From: Streptomyces yatensis
GTDB taxonomy: Bacteria; Actinomycetota; Actinomycetes; Streptomycetales; Streptomycetaceae
Assembly (NCBI RefSeq): GCF_018069625.1
Contig: NZ_CP072941.1
Location: 62,001-126,000 of the forward strand
Length of the DNA: 64,000 nucleotides
Reading direction: 5' to 3'
Below, in pieces: positions 1 to 9,599 of the stretch. The notes under the pieces are model-generated. The model was not told the DNA's origin. It worked only from the letters and a program-made list of their open reading frames with translations, and did no database searches. The position numbers were made by a program, and so were the translations under genes. The stretch's first letter is position 1, and each line of letters begins with the position of its first letter.

Positions 1-46
1 TCGGTGGAACCAGTTGGGCGTTGTTGCGCCGGAGGGAGGGGCTGGT

Positions 47-514
47 ATGGATCAGCCGGGAGGGACCGCGGACGCCCTGGTCCAGGGGTACGCCGGATTC
101 CGCCAGCTGTATCGGGACCGCTATCTTCGCTACGCCCATCTCCGCGTGGGTGACGCAGCAGCTGGCGCGGTGGGTACCGCCTTCGGGCATCTGGCGCGCC
201 AGTGGCCCATCGTTCTGAGCAGCGGGACGCGTCCTGCAGCCTACTCCTGGTGGCTGCTGGGCCGGTGCGTTGCTGCCATCGAGAGCGGGGCGGGCTCCGT
301 GGAGGCTATAGGCAGGCTCTACGGTGTGCTGCCGACCGAGCAGGCTGACGCGGTGCTGTTGCACTACCGGCTGGGTATGACGCTGACCGAGGCCGCTGAT
401 TGCATGGGGATCGATCCGTCCGCTCTGGCGGCACATCTGCTCATGGCCGAGCGCCGTATCCCGCAGCGTCTATCCGGCATCCTGCGATCGCCGGGCGCAG
501 GGGGTGCAGGCTGA
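47..514 (+). CDS. Sigma-70 region 4-like regulatory protein
   Basis: 155-residue protein. The C-terminal half, from about residue 95, reads like sigma factor region 4: LPTEQADAVLLHYRLGMT followed by EAADCMGIDPSAL and a basic helix. No region 2 (core-binding, -10 recognition) is evident, so it may be a regulator and not a full sigma factor. The ATG at 47 is chosen over an upstream TTG because GGAGGGAGGGG lies 5 bases before it. It is a clear paralogue of the protein at 9600-10106, sharing the pattern YRDRYLRYA and then AFGHLARQWP. The role is inferred from family resemblance only. Confidence 0.6.
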   Translation: MDQPGGTADALVQGYAGFRQLYRDRYLRYAHLRVGDAAAGAVGTAFGHLARQWPIVLSSGTRPAAYSWWLLGRCVAAIESGAGSVEAIGRLYGVLPTEQADAVLLHYRLGMTLTEAADCMGIDPSALAAHLLMAERRIPQRLSGILRSPGAGGAG

Positions 515-679
515 TGAGGAATTAATGAGCACAGGGCAGCAATTACTCACCTCCTTGTCCAGTTCGCGTCAGCCTTTGGGGGGTCCTTCTTTCGGGGAGG
601 GGGTCGTGGACGGCTGTCCTCCCTAGCATGGCCTCCTGCAACCGAAGTGCCTCCGCGCTGGGGAGGCAAAGGGGGTCGA

Positions 680-1495
680 ATGGATCACGGGGAGAATCCC
701 ATTGCTCACTCTATTGACATCAGCACCCCGAGTATCGCCCGTATGTACGACTGGTTCCTGGGGGGTACGGACAATTTTCCGTCCGACCGCAAGGCGTGCC
801 GGGCTCTGTTAGATTTCGCGCCCAGCACGCGCGTGCTGGTGCGGAACAACAGGTTGTTCCTGCAGCGTGTGGTGCGTGTCCTGGCTCAGGACTACGGGGT
901 GCGGCAGTTCCTGGATTACGGCTCGGGACTGCCGGTGCGCGACAACGTCCACCAGGTTGCCCAGGGTGTTGATGCCAGTTCACGGGTCGTCTACATCGAC
1001 GATGATCCGATCGTCTTTGCGCATGGCCGGACCCTGCTGGATGAGAACGACGAGACGGCCATCATGCGGGCCAAGATGACGGACATCGACGGCACGCTCG
1101 ACCACCTCGAGGCAACCAGTCTGATCAATCTCGATGCTCCTGTGGCCGCTCTGTTCGTCTCGGGCCTGCACCGCATCCCTGACCCCCCTGGGCCCGAGAG
1201 CGTGATCCAACGGGTTGCCAGCCGGCTGGCCACGGGGAGCTTCCTGGTGTTCTGCCAGCTCGTCAGCGACAACCCGGCCCTTCGACAGGCGGCGACCGAG
1301 TTCATGCTGCAGACCACGGGCCACACCTGGGGCCGGGTGAGGGACAAGAGCGAGGTGCACGCCTGGATCAGCGGCATGCAGCTGCTCGCTCCCGGCCTGG
1401 TCGAGGTCTCCGCCTGGCGGCCGGACTCCGACCTCACACCGCGGCAGCGAACCTTCGAGTGGGAAGAGTACGGCGGAGTCATCTGTATCCCCTGA
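680..1495 (+). CDS. S-adenosyl methyltransferase (Methyltransf_19/DUF574-like)
   Basis: 271-residue SAM-dependent methyltransferase of a family expanded in Streptomyces. Visible marks are the N-terminal block SIARMYDWFLGGTDNFP (residues 18-34), the SAM-binding loop LDYGSGLPVRDNVHQ (about 78-92) and the acidic end of strand 2, VVYIDDDP (about 103-110). The substrate is unknown; members of this family often sit near WhiJ-type regulators, as here. The ATG at 680 follows AAAGGGGG, which is better than the upstream GTG at 647. Length is normal for the family. Confidence 0.85.
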   Translation: MDHGENPIAHSIDISTPSIARMYDWFLGGTDNFPSDRKACRALLDFAPSTRVLVRNNRLFLQRVVRVLAQDYGVRQFLDYGSGLPVRDNVHQVAQGVDASSRVVYIDDDPIVFAHGRTLLDENDETAIMRAKMTDIDGTLDHLEATSLINLDAPVAALFVSGLHRIPDPPGPESVIQRVASRLATGSFLVFCQLVSDNPALRQAATEFMLQTTGHTWGRVRDKSEVHAWISGMQLLAPGLVEVSAWRPDSDLTPRQRTFEWEEYGGVICIP

Positions 1496-1514
1496 CCCCG
1501 GGGCGGCGGCGACG

Positions 1515-2450
1515 TCAGAGCCGCCGCCGAGAAGGGTGCCTCGCGTAATCCTTTATCGCTTCCCTGAGAAGCTGCATCGTCTCCGTCCGCGACGCGGCCG
1601 CCCCCCACAGTTCGGAGAGCACATAGCGGTAGCTTTCCACGCCGCTCTTGTTGCTGATGTACATGGCTCCGGCAGCCTGTTCGAGGTAGATCAGCTCCGC
1701 CGGGCCGCCCGGTGCGAATTTCAGGTACGTCACCGGGGTGCTGGGGGCGATCCTTGCGCCCTTCATGAACTGCACCACCCGGATCGTGATCCCACTGCGC
1801 TCCGCGGCGCGCAGCAGGTATTCCAGCTGTTCGACCATGACATCCGCGCTGCCCACCGGGCGACGCAGGATGGCCTCATCCAGCAGGGCTACCAGCTGGG
1901 GCCGGCCGGGAGCGTACAGCAGCTTCTGACGGGCCATGCGCATCTCCACGCGCCGTCTGATCTCGGTTTCACTCGCGTGCGGAAGGCCGGAGGAGACGAT
2001 CGCCTTCGCGTAGCTGGAAGTCTGCAGCAGTCCGGGCACGACGTGGACTTCATAGGTGCGGATCTCAACGGCGGAGTCTTCCAGCCCGATCAGCCGCTTG
2101 AGCCAGCCAGGTGTCACATCGGCGTACTCGTCGTACCACGCTTTGGCCGTGGCCTGTCTCAGCAGTTCCCGGACCGCCTCGACCTGCCGGGGATCGCACA
2201 CGCCGTAGTGGTCGACGAGGTCCAGGACATCCCGCTCCCTGGGCGGATTCTCTCCCCGCTCCATGCGGCTGATCTTGGAAACGGACGCCCGGATCACCGG
2301 CGCCGCATCCTTGATCGTCAATCCCTGTTCCCTGCGCAGCCGTCGCAGATACGCACCCAGCACCTTGCCCGCGGCGACCGGTTTCTCCCCCTCGCGCGGC
2401 AACGGCAGAGCCTTCGCGGTCAACGATTGATCCCGGTGATCGGCGGACAT
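1515..2450 (-). CDS. XRE-family regulator with DUF5753 (WhiJ-like)
   Basis: 311-residue regulator. An XRE helix-turn-helix lies at about residues 28-85 (LGAYLRRLRREQGLTIKDAA, then SVSKISRMERGE). The DUF5753 domain follows, with the typical RTYEVHVVPGLLQTSSYA near residue 130. In Streptomyces such proteins pair with a small DUF397 protein and often an anti-sigma-like ATPase, affecting development and antibiotic production. Both partners lie next door (2547-2783 and 3017-3520). The gene ends 19 bp from the convergent methyltransferase. It probably represses its own locus, with the DUF397 protein acting on it; this is inference from the family. Confidence 0.9.
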   Translation of the reverse strand: MSADHRDQSLTAKALPLPREGEKPVAAGKVLGAYLRRLRREQGLTIKDAAPVIRASVSKISRMERGENPPRERDVLDLVDHYGVCDPRQVEAVRELLRQATAKAWYDEYADVTPGWLKRLIGLEDSAVEIRTYEVHVVPGLLQTSSYAKAIVSSGLPHASETEIRRRVEMRMARQKLLYAPGRPQLVALLDEAILRRPVGSADVMVEQLEYLLRAAERSGITIRVVQFMKGARIAPSTPVTYLKFAPGGPAELIYLEQAAGAMYISNKSGVESYRYVLSELWGAAASRTETMQLLREAIKDYARHPSRRRL

Positions 2451-2546
2451 GCAGAACTCCTGCTCCTGATGCGCTGGCGGCGCCCATCACTATCTCAAGA
2501 GGACGCCCGCATGTCCGCCGTAACCTTCCTTGTTCTATTCCCTGAC

Positions 2547-2783
2547 TCAGGCGGTCATGTGGTCGAAGTCGCCGCTCTTCGCACCCGCTACGAACGCCGC
2601 GATCTCGGCCTGCGTGTAGACCAGCGCGGGTCCCTCAGGATGCCGTGAGTTACGCATCGCGACTTCCCCGTCAGGTAATTTCGCCAGCTCCACACACGCA
2701 CCCTGAGCGTTACTAGAGCCACTCTTGACCCATTGCGCGCCGGTGATCGCGCTGGCCGGGGTGCCATTGACGAAGCGCTCCAT
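2547..2783 (-). CDS. DUF397 domain protein
   Basis: 78-residue DUF397 protein: a GAQWVKSGSSNAQGACVELA core, the motif VAMRNSRHPEGPALVYT and an FVAGAKSGDFD tail. These small proteins are cognate partners of WhiJ/DUF5753 regulators, here the gene 97 bp downstream on the same strand. The open frame extends upstream to 2903, but the ATG at 2783 has an AAAGAGG ribosome site five bases ahead and starts at the usual family start (MERFVNGTPAS). Confidence 0.88.
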   Translation of the reverse strand: MERFVNGTPASAITGAQWVKSGSSNAQGACVELAKLPDGEVAMRNSRHPEGPALVYTQAEIAAFVAGAKSGDFDHMTA

Positions 2784-3016
2784 CGTGACCTCTTTCGCCG
2801 TGCCGTTCGAATACCTGCCTGCCGGGCACGCACCGCCGAGGCCGAGGCGAGCCGGTATCAGCAATACGTTCGAGCATGCATGAGAACTCACATGCAATTG
2901 CACGGAGGGCGGGATGCTGGGAATACTAGCCTCACCAGGCCCTTCAAAAAGTCCCCCGGAAGAGTGTTCCCGCTTGCACCCTCAGGCCAGGACGATCCAA
3001 CACCGAAGAGGAAAAG
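2784..3016. promoter_or_regulatory. Divergent promoter region, DUF397 / ATPase
   Basis: A 233-bp gap between the minus-strand DUF397 gene and the plus-strand ATPase. It is more AT-rich than its surroundings around 2875-2905 and contains two adjacent palindromes, TGAGAACTCA (2881-2890) and TGCAATTGCA (2893-2902). They are plausible operators for the neighbouring XRE regulator. No promoter elements are assigned with certainty. Confidence 0.35.
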
Positions 3017-3520
3017 GTGGCTCCTCGCAGCAACGTTCAGCACACCCCGCAGCCCCGTCCCGCTCCCTTCGACTGGGGGCTGGCCATGGGGCTGGGAGTG
3101 CCCCACTTCTCAGCCCGCCGCTTCCGCGCGAACTCCGACAGCCTGGCCCGGATCCGGCGCTTCACCCACCGCACCCTGACCCTGTGGGGACGGCACTCCT
3201 GCACCGACGAGGCCCTGATCGTGGTCGGCGAACTCGTCGCCAACGCCGTACGCCACGCACTCGGAACGCACTCAGACCGCCACGGATGGCTGGGACTGAT
3301 GAACACCGCCAGCACGGTCATCTGCGCAGTACAGGACCCCAGCCCCAACAGACCCTCCCCCCGCGCGGCTGCTACCCATGACACCCGCGGCCGCGGACTC
3401 CTCATCATCGACGAACTCGCCCACGACTGGGGATACTCACTCCACGACAGTGCTGGCAAGACGGTATGGGCCGTTGTGCCCACCACCGCCCGGTTCACCA
3501 CCTGGACGGGAACGAGCTGA
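3017..3520 (+). CDS. Anti-sigma-factor-like ATP-binding protein (HATPase_c)
   Basis: 167-residue GHKL/HATPase domain protein, like the RsbW-type single-domain ATPases common in Streptomyces. The N box is at about residue 71 (ELVANAVRHA) and the G2-type loop is TRGRGLLIIDELA at about 123. Such proteins bind anti-anti-sigma factors or phosphorylate partners. Here it completes the usual WhiJ-like cluster with the two genes on its left. The GTG at 3017 is preceded by GAAGAGGAAAAG. Confidence 0.85.
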   Translation: MAPRSNVQHTPQPRPAPFDWGLAMGLGVPHFSARRFRANSDSLARIRRFTHRTLTLWGRHSCTDEALIVVGELVANAVRHALGTHSDRHGWLGLMNTASTVICAVQDPSPNRPSPRAAATHDTRGRGLLIIDELAHDWGYSLHDSAGKTVWAVVPTTARFTTWTGTS

Positions 3521-3751
3521 GGTTCAACGACATCCTGACAGGGGGCACTCGCACAGCATTACTGAACTGTCCGCGCATGAGGGATCCGCACTCGTCGGAC
3601 CCAGCACCGGCGCCTCGGCCTTCTACCGATGGAGGATCTGAGCCGCGAAACCTTCCAATGCCATCCTCGAAAGCCCGACGAACCGCGTGCCTTCCCCGGG
3701 CCAAGAGGTCATCCCCTGCTCCGCCGTCGACCGCCCCCCTGGGTTCGCCGA

Positions 3752-4810
3752 CTACGACACGAGTCGGAGAACAAGGAAGAGCACCAGGACGGCTCCCAGG
3801 GCCGTTGCGGCGATCTGCCAGGTTCTGCGTTGGGAGGGCAGAACAAGTACTCGAGGCGAAGTGACGGTGGGGAAGACGTAGTAGACCCGCGATGGGTGCT
3901 GGAGCACCTCGACGCGGGCCAGCCGCAAGTAGGTGAAGGTGGCCTGCCGGGCGATCTCGCCTTCGCGTGGCTCAAGGTGGGGCTGCACGAGATTCCGAAA
4001 CGCCTCGGTCAGATCCGCGGGGAGCGTGTCCTTGTGCGTCAGGCGCGCCCGATACCAGTCACCACCCTCACGTGCGCCTTCCCAGGCCAGGTAGGGCACT
4101 CCTGCCTTAGGGTGCTTGATTTTCTCAGTCAGGGGCTTGCGGCTGATCGTGCCCTGGATCCATGTGACGGTTCGCCCGGTGCCTTTGCACCTTTGGTGAG
4201 GCACAGTTCCGGCTCGGTCGCAGTCGGGGCAGTCTCGTACGCCGTGCCCGTCGCATGTCGGGCAGGAGACGCGGCCCCGGCCGTGGCAGGTGGGGCATGC
4301 AGCATTCGGTGCTCCGCACTGGCGACAGGTGGCGCGTTCGTCCGCCGGCTGTTGGCCGTCGGGGTTGTTACGGTTCTTGGTCCCGGTGCCATCACAGCGC
4401 AGACAGGAGTCGATGCCCCGGCAGACGGTGCAAGCCGTGAACGGATCGCACGGTAGGTCTCCTCGGCCTTGGCAGCGCGGGCAGGCAGTCTTTCCGTTGC
4501 TGCAGTCGCAGGACCGCTCGGTTACCGACCCACGCTGCACGAGTGTCACCGTCTGCGTCGCGGTGAGGTCCTTCGGCAGGGCGACGTGATGGCGGGCGAG
4601 GCTGTCGTACTCCGGTCGGCTTGACAGGTCGATGGGGCCGTAGTGTTTTCGTTTCTCTTGCGTGCGGGTCTCGATGGACCGCACGATCTCGCCCTCCAGG
4701 AGGGAATGCCAGGTGATCTTCGCTGTGTCCGGCAGTCCCAGCTTCGAGGCTTCACCGCGCTCTTCGATACGTCGCCGTACCGCTTCCAGGACATTCTTAT
4801 CGTCAAGCAC
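3752..4810 (-). CDS. DnaJ-type zinc-finger, C-terminally membrane-anchored protein (copy 1)
   Basis: 352 residues. The central third carries repeated Cys pairs of the DnaJ cysteine-rich kind: CPRCQGRG, CLRCDGTG, CPTCHGRG, CPTCDGHG and CKGTGR. There is no J domain. The final 25 residues form one membrane helix (WQIAATALGAVLVLFLVLRL). The GTG start at 4810 follows GGGGAGA. The function is unknown: zinc-binding and membrane attachment are inferred from sequence, and a link to the adjacent Mrr-like nuclease is inferred from the duplicated pairing. Copy 2, at 32967-34025, has the same length and is very similar throughout. Confidence 0.75.
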   Translation of the reverse strand: MLDDKNVLEAVRRRIEERGEASKLGLPDTAKITWHSLLEGEIVRSIETRTQEKRKHYGPIDLSSRPEYDSLARHHVALPKDLTATQTVTLVQRGSVTERSCDCSNGKTACPRCQGRGDLPCDPFTACTVCRGIDSCLRCDGTGTKNRNNPDGQQPADERATCRQCGAPNAACPTCHGRGRVSCPTCDGHGVRDCPDCDRAGTVPHQRCKGTGRTVTWIQGTISRKPLTEKIKHPKAGVPYLAWEGAREGGDWYRARLTHKDTLPADLTEAFRNLVQPHLEPREGEIARQATFTYLRLARVEVLQHPSRVYYVFPTVTSPRVLVLPSQRRTWQIAATALGAVLVLFLVLRLVS

Positions 4811-5065
4811 GCAGCTCTCCCCTGCTGTCGGGCTCCGGCCTCCCCATCTTTCCCACGACGGCGAACACCGCGGGCGGAACCCATACCGGGACAGTAGCGA
4901 ACCCCCGGTCGCCCCGAGGGGCAATCGCCACCCGTTCTGACCAGCGCCCAGGAACGGGCTTGCGATCCTCTGTCCGGGCCTGTGAAGAAGCACGCGTTAC
5001 GCCCATCGTTGGCGGCCGAGCCCCGGACCCGCGGGTGCGGCTGCAGTATGGCGATCGCACTGGCA

Positions 5066-5380
5066 TCACCATGTCGTGTTCTCAATGCCGAGGACGTCGT
5101 AGAGGTGCTGGCCGTGGGCCCACTTCTTCAGTTCCGGGCGGCCCATGAGGATGAGCTGGTGGTGCTGGGCGAAGTCGACTGCCGGCTGGGTGAAGCTGTT
5201 GAGCGCGATCATGATGGGGAGGTCGGCTCCGTGGCGCAGGCGGGCTGTCCCGTTGAACTTCTGTACGTGCTCTGATCCGACTGGGTTCTGGTATTGCTTG
5301 CACTGCAGTATCAGGAGACGGCCCTCGTCATCACGAGCGGTGACATCCACGCCGAGGTCCCCGGCACCACCGATCCGCAC
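5066..5380 (-). pseudogene. Mrr-like restriction endonuclease, N-terminally truncated
   Basis: Carries the catalytic half of a PD-(D/E)xK nuclease: GGAGDLGVDVTARD then LLILQCKQYQNP (D...QxK), and FAQHHQLILMGRPELKKW. It matches the C-terminal half of the intact protein at 34290-35006 almost residue for residue. The membrane-spanning N-terminal half is missing, and upstream of about 5380 the sequence no longer matches copy 2. No good start codon is present, so it is probably a broken duplicate. Confidence 0.75.
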
Positions 5381-5727
5381 GATGCGGCTGCCGCGCGGGC
5401 GGCGGCCCAGCTCGGGGAACGAGCACGCCCCACCACCGTCGCCCACTCGTCAGCCTGGAACCCCCGGACCAACCCGAGTGGGGAGTTCTGTGAAGCCAAC
5501 CTGGGGCGCTTATGTGAAACGCCTCCCTTACCCTCACCGAGGACTGGCACCAGCAAATCACTGGAAGCTTCAGGTCATCTCATTTGGAGAGTCAGCGACA
5601 GAAGATGAGAGGACCTGTGAGAGGGGCGACATGTCCATCCGCTGGGTGAAGAAGCCCCGCCCGGTCTTCCGTCCGCGACAGCGCTGACGAGGTCTCTCTG
5701 CGTTCCCGAGGCTGGCAGCTCTCCTAG
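5381..5727. other. Non-coding stretch
   Basis: About 350 bp between the truncated nuclease and the NACHT gene stop. I see no supported gene. The short frames here have no ribosome site and no recognisable motif. The left part is the breakpoint of the DnaJ/Mrr duplication. Confidence 0.5.
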
Positions 5728-8700
5728 TCAACGATCCTGGTGGGGGAACCAGTTGCGGGCGCGGGCGACGTCGCAGAGGTAGGAGGCATCGGTGTGCAGG
5801 GCCGAGCGTTCAGCTGCTCCGACGGCGGCCAGGACCCACTCGATGGGGTAGTCAAACGGAGCGTCAATAATGGCGGCGACGGCATCAGGGGCATGGTTGA
5901 GGGCGCCGCTGAGTACGATGAGAGGCCCTCCGTGGAGCCCGTCCGTGTGAGGGCCGTAGGCTTTCAGCCCCTCCAACAGGCGCGGTGAGGGAGTCTGTGA
6001 CATGCGCTCGCTCAGGGCACGCCTCGCGGGCCAGGCAGCGCTGCCGTAGCGGGCCATGTCCATCAGCGTCGACTCGTCCAAGGCGCTGAGCCGGTCGCTG
6101 CGGATGTGATGAGTGAGGAGGTTGAGGGTGGCCAGGCTCCGGTCGGCAGCGGTGTCCAGGACGGCTTCCGGCAACGGCCGTGCGGTAGACATGGCGCCCA
6201 GGCGGCTAGAGCTCATGCGCAGTGCCGATAGCGTCAGGTCCGGGAGCTGGCTGATGGCGTCGTCCACGTGTTCAAGGTGTTCGAGGAGTGCGTCGTGGGT
6301 GGCGGTGCTGAGTAGTGCCAGCACCCATACCGCGCGCGAGAGCGGGTCGGGGTAGGTGGTGAAAGTGTGCGTCCACCAGTTGGAGTTCGCGCGGTTGCGA
6401 CGGGTCTCTTGCAGCAGGCGTCCGTAGTCGGGGTGAGGGCCGAAGCATTCGGAGTCCCGGCTCAGGTCTCCTCCGGTAAGGAAGGCATTGGGGTCGGCGG
6501 CGGCTCCGATGACGGCGATCTCGGCCGCCAGCCAGCATGGTCCAAACAGTTCGCTGACGGCGCGGGCGGTGTTGCCCCAGAGTGATGTCGTGCCGACCTG
6601 ACCCGCGGTGTTCTTCGCCTTCTGCTGCAGTAGGGCGAGGCGAGGATCTCTTTCGCGAAGGCGGCGGAATGCGCTGGGCCGATTGTGCTGGGGGCTCCAC
6701 ATCTTTAGCCGACCCTCGGTGTCCGGCTGTTCCGCAGCCTTGCCTATGTAGTACTCCGGGCGAAGCACGCGGAGTATGTCTCCCACGTATCCGGGGCAGG
6801 GGTGGGTGATGTCGCTGGCGTGGCCGTCGAGGACAGCGCGAAGCAGGGTGCGTTCTTCAGGAGAGTCGGGCTGCGCCACAGCACCGGCGGCAAGGGCCGC
6901 CGCTGCGGTGGCAGGAGTGGACAGGGCGAGACGGGCCACGATCGTGGCGCCTGCCCGTTGGAGGCTCTGGGCAGGTGCAGCGATGTCCAGCCAGGTGTGT
7001 TCGCTGTCGGTGTCGGCTGCCGTCAGCATGTGTGGCTGCCACCATGCGTCGAACTGGGCGGGGTCGTCCAGACTCGCTGCGAGTCGGATGCGTTCAGCGG
7101 TCGCCCGTGAGGCGGGTTCCTTAGCGACGAGCGCTCTCAGTCCGGCTGCCAGGTGGTGTCCGCCACGGTCTGCGGCGAGCTCGGGGAGCTCGTGGGTGTT
7201 GACGATGCTGTGGTGGATGAGGCGGACGCTCAAATCGTCGAGGAAGAGTTCCGCAGCCCGATTCTGCGAGCGCGTGCGTCCGATGAACACGCCGTCAGCC
7301 AGGAGGTTCCAAGCGGCGATGCGGACCTGGTTGGGGTGCAAGCGGGCGTCGCGTTCCTCCTCCAGCTCCTCGACCATGCCGCCGAGTTCGTTGGGGTTGG
7401 CGAATCCGGCATAGAAGCGCAGGGTGTTGAGCCAGTACCCGCGCCGGACCATGTTGCGCAGAACGTCGCCGGCATCGAAGCCCCGCTGGTCGGCGCCCGC
7501 GTACTCGTAGAGGTAGCGGGCTGCGAAGTACTCGCGCAGCGGCTGCACGTCGAACTCGAAGGTTCCCTGCACCTTGCTGGTGAGGGCCCAGACCCGGTCG
7601 GTGACGGCGGTGAACAAGTCGGTGAACATCGACTGGTCCTTCTCGACGTCGAACAGGTAGTTCATGATGGCTCTGAGCAGCTCGCGGGTGGGCATCTGGC
7701 CGTTGCGGTTCTCCGCCTCGGCGCGTGCCTGCAGGTGCCATCCCAAGAACGCCGTGACTTCCTCCAGGTCAGCCCGGTGTTCGTGGACTGTCGGCGTCTT
7801 TTCTGCCTCCCTGTCCAGGAAGGTTTCCATGTAGGAGGTGTAGAGCGCGGTGCGGTTGGTGGGCACGGAGTTGGCGCGTCGTTGCATCAAAAACAGCAGG
7901 ATCGTCAGCTGCATGGGGTTGTCGGCCAGTTGGGCGATGTGCGGCTCGGCTGAGCGCTGCTTGAACGTAAGTTCCAGCTCCACCAGGCCGGGGCCTGATA
8001 TGCCCCGGGCGCGGGCCCATTTGTGCAGGTAGGTGGTGCGCAGTTCGGGGCTGAGGCGGGTGAGTGTGATGGTTTCGAACAGGGTCTCGGACGGTTCGGC
8101 CAGCTCTGCCGCGTTGGGCCGGGTGGTGACGATCAGCTGGGCGTTGAGGGCGGTGCGCAGCCGGGCGGTGAAGCTGTCGATCTCGCTGACGACGCGTTTG
8201 CGGGTGGCGGGGCTGGCGACTTCGTCGAGTCCGTCAAGGACCAGCAGGACGGGCAGTCGGGCAAGCAGGTCGTGCACCGTCGTGGCGTCGGCGGGCAGGC
8301 CTCCGCCGTGGGCGGTGAGGAACGCGGCCAGGAAGTGTTCGAGCTGTCCGTCGCGGCGCAGGCGCTTCTTGGCCGTTGTCATCTCGTCGGCGAAAGGGTC
8401 CTGGCCTGCCAGCCAGGCCGCGTAGTCGTGCAGGTCGATACGCAGTGCGATACGGGGGTCGGCCGGTTGCTCCTGCGCGGCCGGGTCGGCAGCGGGCTCT
8501 TCGGCTTCGTTGAGGTAGGCCTCGCGGTGGCGCTGGCACAGGTACTGGCTCAGGGTGGACTTGCCTTGGCCGGGTTCGCCGCGCACCAGGGTGTACGGGC
8601 GGTCGGCTCGCAGTAGGTAGTGTGCGGCACCGGCCAGTTCGGCGGGGCCCTGGCCGAACTCCAGCGGCATGGGCAGGGAGCGCCGCAGGTTGCTCGGCTC

Positions 8701-9378
8701 GGAGACACGGGAGGCTCCGACGTCGATGAACAGGTCGTCGAGGTTGTGGGTGGTCAGTTCGACCTGCTTGAACTTGACCTTGGAGTCTTCTTCCCACTGC
8801 GTGGCGATCACGTTCATCAGCAGGGCCCGCAGTCCCTGGTCCTGGGCCGCTGCCTGGGCGCCGTGGATGAAGTAGCGCACCAGGTCGTGGCCGGCCAGCA
8901 TGTCGGAGTAGGCCCACTTCAGCTCGGTGGGCGCGGCGTCGACGCGCGCGTCGACGTCGGAGCGCCACCACACCTGCACGGGTATGTTGAAGTCACGCTG
9001 GAGCCGAGCGAGTTCGGCGTCCAGACGGTCCATACTGCCCCGGCCCGGGACGGCTGTGCCGGCGACGGAGGTGATGAGCACGTACCGGGTCGCGCCGCCG
9101 CTCACCAGCCGGCGGATGTTGTCCGCTTCGCCCCGCACCGCTGCGCTGAGCCAGGACACCGGGTTCTGGATCGACTTGCTGGTCCATTTCACTTGATAGA
9201 CGACGGTTTCGGTGCCGTCGGTACGGGTCATGTCCCGGCCGCCGTCGGAGTGCCCGACCGGGTAGCAGCGGGCGTCGGGGTGAAGGTGGGCGAGGAGGGC
9301 TGCGCACAGACGCTGGAAGTTTTTTTCCGTCAACCGCTCGTAGAGGTAGTTGGCCTGTGCCGCGCTGAAGTCCGTCAC
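5728..9378 (-). CDS. NACHT NTPase with N-terminal PD-(D/E)xK nuclease domain
   Basis: 1216 residues. Residues 1-170 look like an Mrr-type nuclease: SDGGRDM (D49) then VVYQVKW (Q62-V-K64). A NACHT/STAND NTPase follows, with P-loop GEPGQGKS near residue 265 and Walker B LLVLDGLDEVAS near 380. The remaining 700 residues are helical with no repeats I recognise and probably form a sensor. Nuclease-NTPase-sensor proteins of this build (Avs and bacterial NACHT systems) are anti-phage proteins that degrade DNA after sensing a phage component. The GTG at 9378 follows GGGGGAG. It stands alone, as such systems often do. Confidence 0.85.
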   Translation of the reverse strand: MTDFSAAQANYLYERLTEKNFQRLCAALLAHLHPDARCYPVGHSDGGRDMTRTDGTETVVYQVKWTSKSIQNPVSWLSAAVRGEADNIRRLVSGGATRYVLITSVAGTAVPGRGSMDRLDAELARLQRDFNIPVQVWWRSDVDARVDAAPTELKWAYSDMLAGHDLVRYFIHGAQAAAQDQGLRALLMNVIATQWEEDSKVKFKQVELTTHNLDDLFIDVGASRVSEPSNLRRSLPMPLEFGQGPAELAGAAHYLLRADRPYTLVRGEPGQGKSTLSQYLCQRHREAYLNEAEEPAADPAAQEQPADPRIALRIDLHDYAAWLAGQDPFADEMTTAKKRLRRDGQLEHFLAAFLTAHGGGLPADATTVHDLLARLPVLLVLDGLDEVASPATRKRVVSEIDSFTARLRTALNAQLIVTTRPNAAELAEPSETLFETITLTRLSPELRTTYLHKWARARGISGPGLVELELTFKQRSAEPHIAQLADNPMQLTILLFLMQRRANSVPTNRTALYTSYMETFLDREAEKTPTVHEHRADLEEVTAFLGWHLQARAEAENRNGQMPTRELLRAIMNYLFDVEKDQSMFTDLFTAVTDRVWALTSKVQGTFEFDVQPLREYFAARYLYEYAGADQRGFDAGDVLRNMVRRGYWLNTLRFYAGFANPNELGGMVEELEEERDARLHPNQVRIAAWNLLADGVFIGRTRSQNRAAELFLDDLSVRLIHHSIVNTHELPELAADRGGHHLAAGLRALVAKEPASRATAERIRLAASLDDPAQFDAWWQPHMLTAADTDSEHTWLDIAAPAQSLQRAGATIVARLALSTPATAAAALAAGAVAQPDSPEERTLLRAVLDGHASDITHPCPGYVGDILRVLRPEYYIGKAAEQPDTEGRLKMWSPQHNRPSAFRRLRERDPRLALLQQKAKNTAGQVGTTSLWGNTARAVSELFGPCWLAAEIAVIGAAADPNAFLTGGDLSRDSECFGPHPDYGRLLQETRRNRANSNWWTHTFTTYPDPLSRAVWVLALLSTATHDALLEHLEHVDDAISQLPDLTLSALRMSSSRLGAMSTARPLPEAVLDTAADRSLATLNLLTHHIRSDRLSALDESTLMDMARYGSAAWPARRALSERMSQTPSPRLLEGLKAYGPHTDGLHGGPLIVLSGALNHAPDAVAAIIDAPFDYPIEWVLAAVGAAERSALHTDASYLCDVARARNWFPHQDR

Positions 9379-9599
9379 GCTGCTCCCCCTGCTCGAATTT
9401 CCCGTGCCCGTACCGAAATGACAAGCCTAGACGGCGCCTGTGACACCGCCCAGGCCCTACGACCCTGCGAAGCGCTCAGGCGGGCCGCAGCACAAAGCCT
9501 CCTGGTGCACCCGCGGGTGTGGAACCCCCCTTCTCCGGTATCGAGATCCCGCCGGGCCTCTGCAGGCGGGTCAGGAGCTGCGGTCACACTGCAAGGGAG

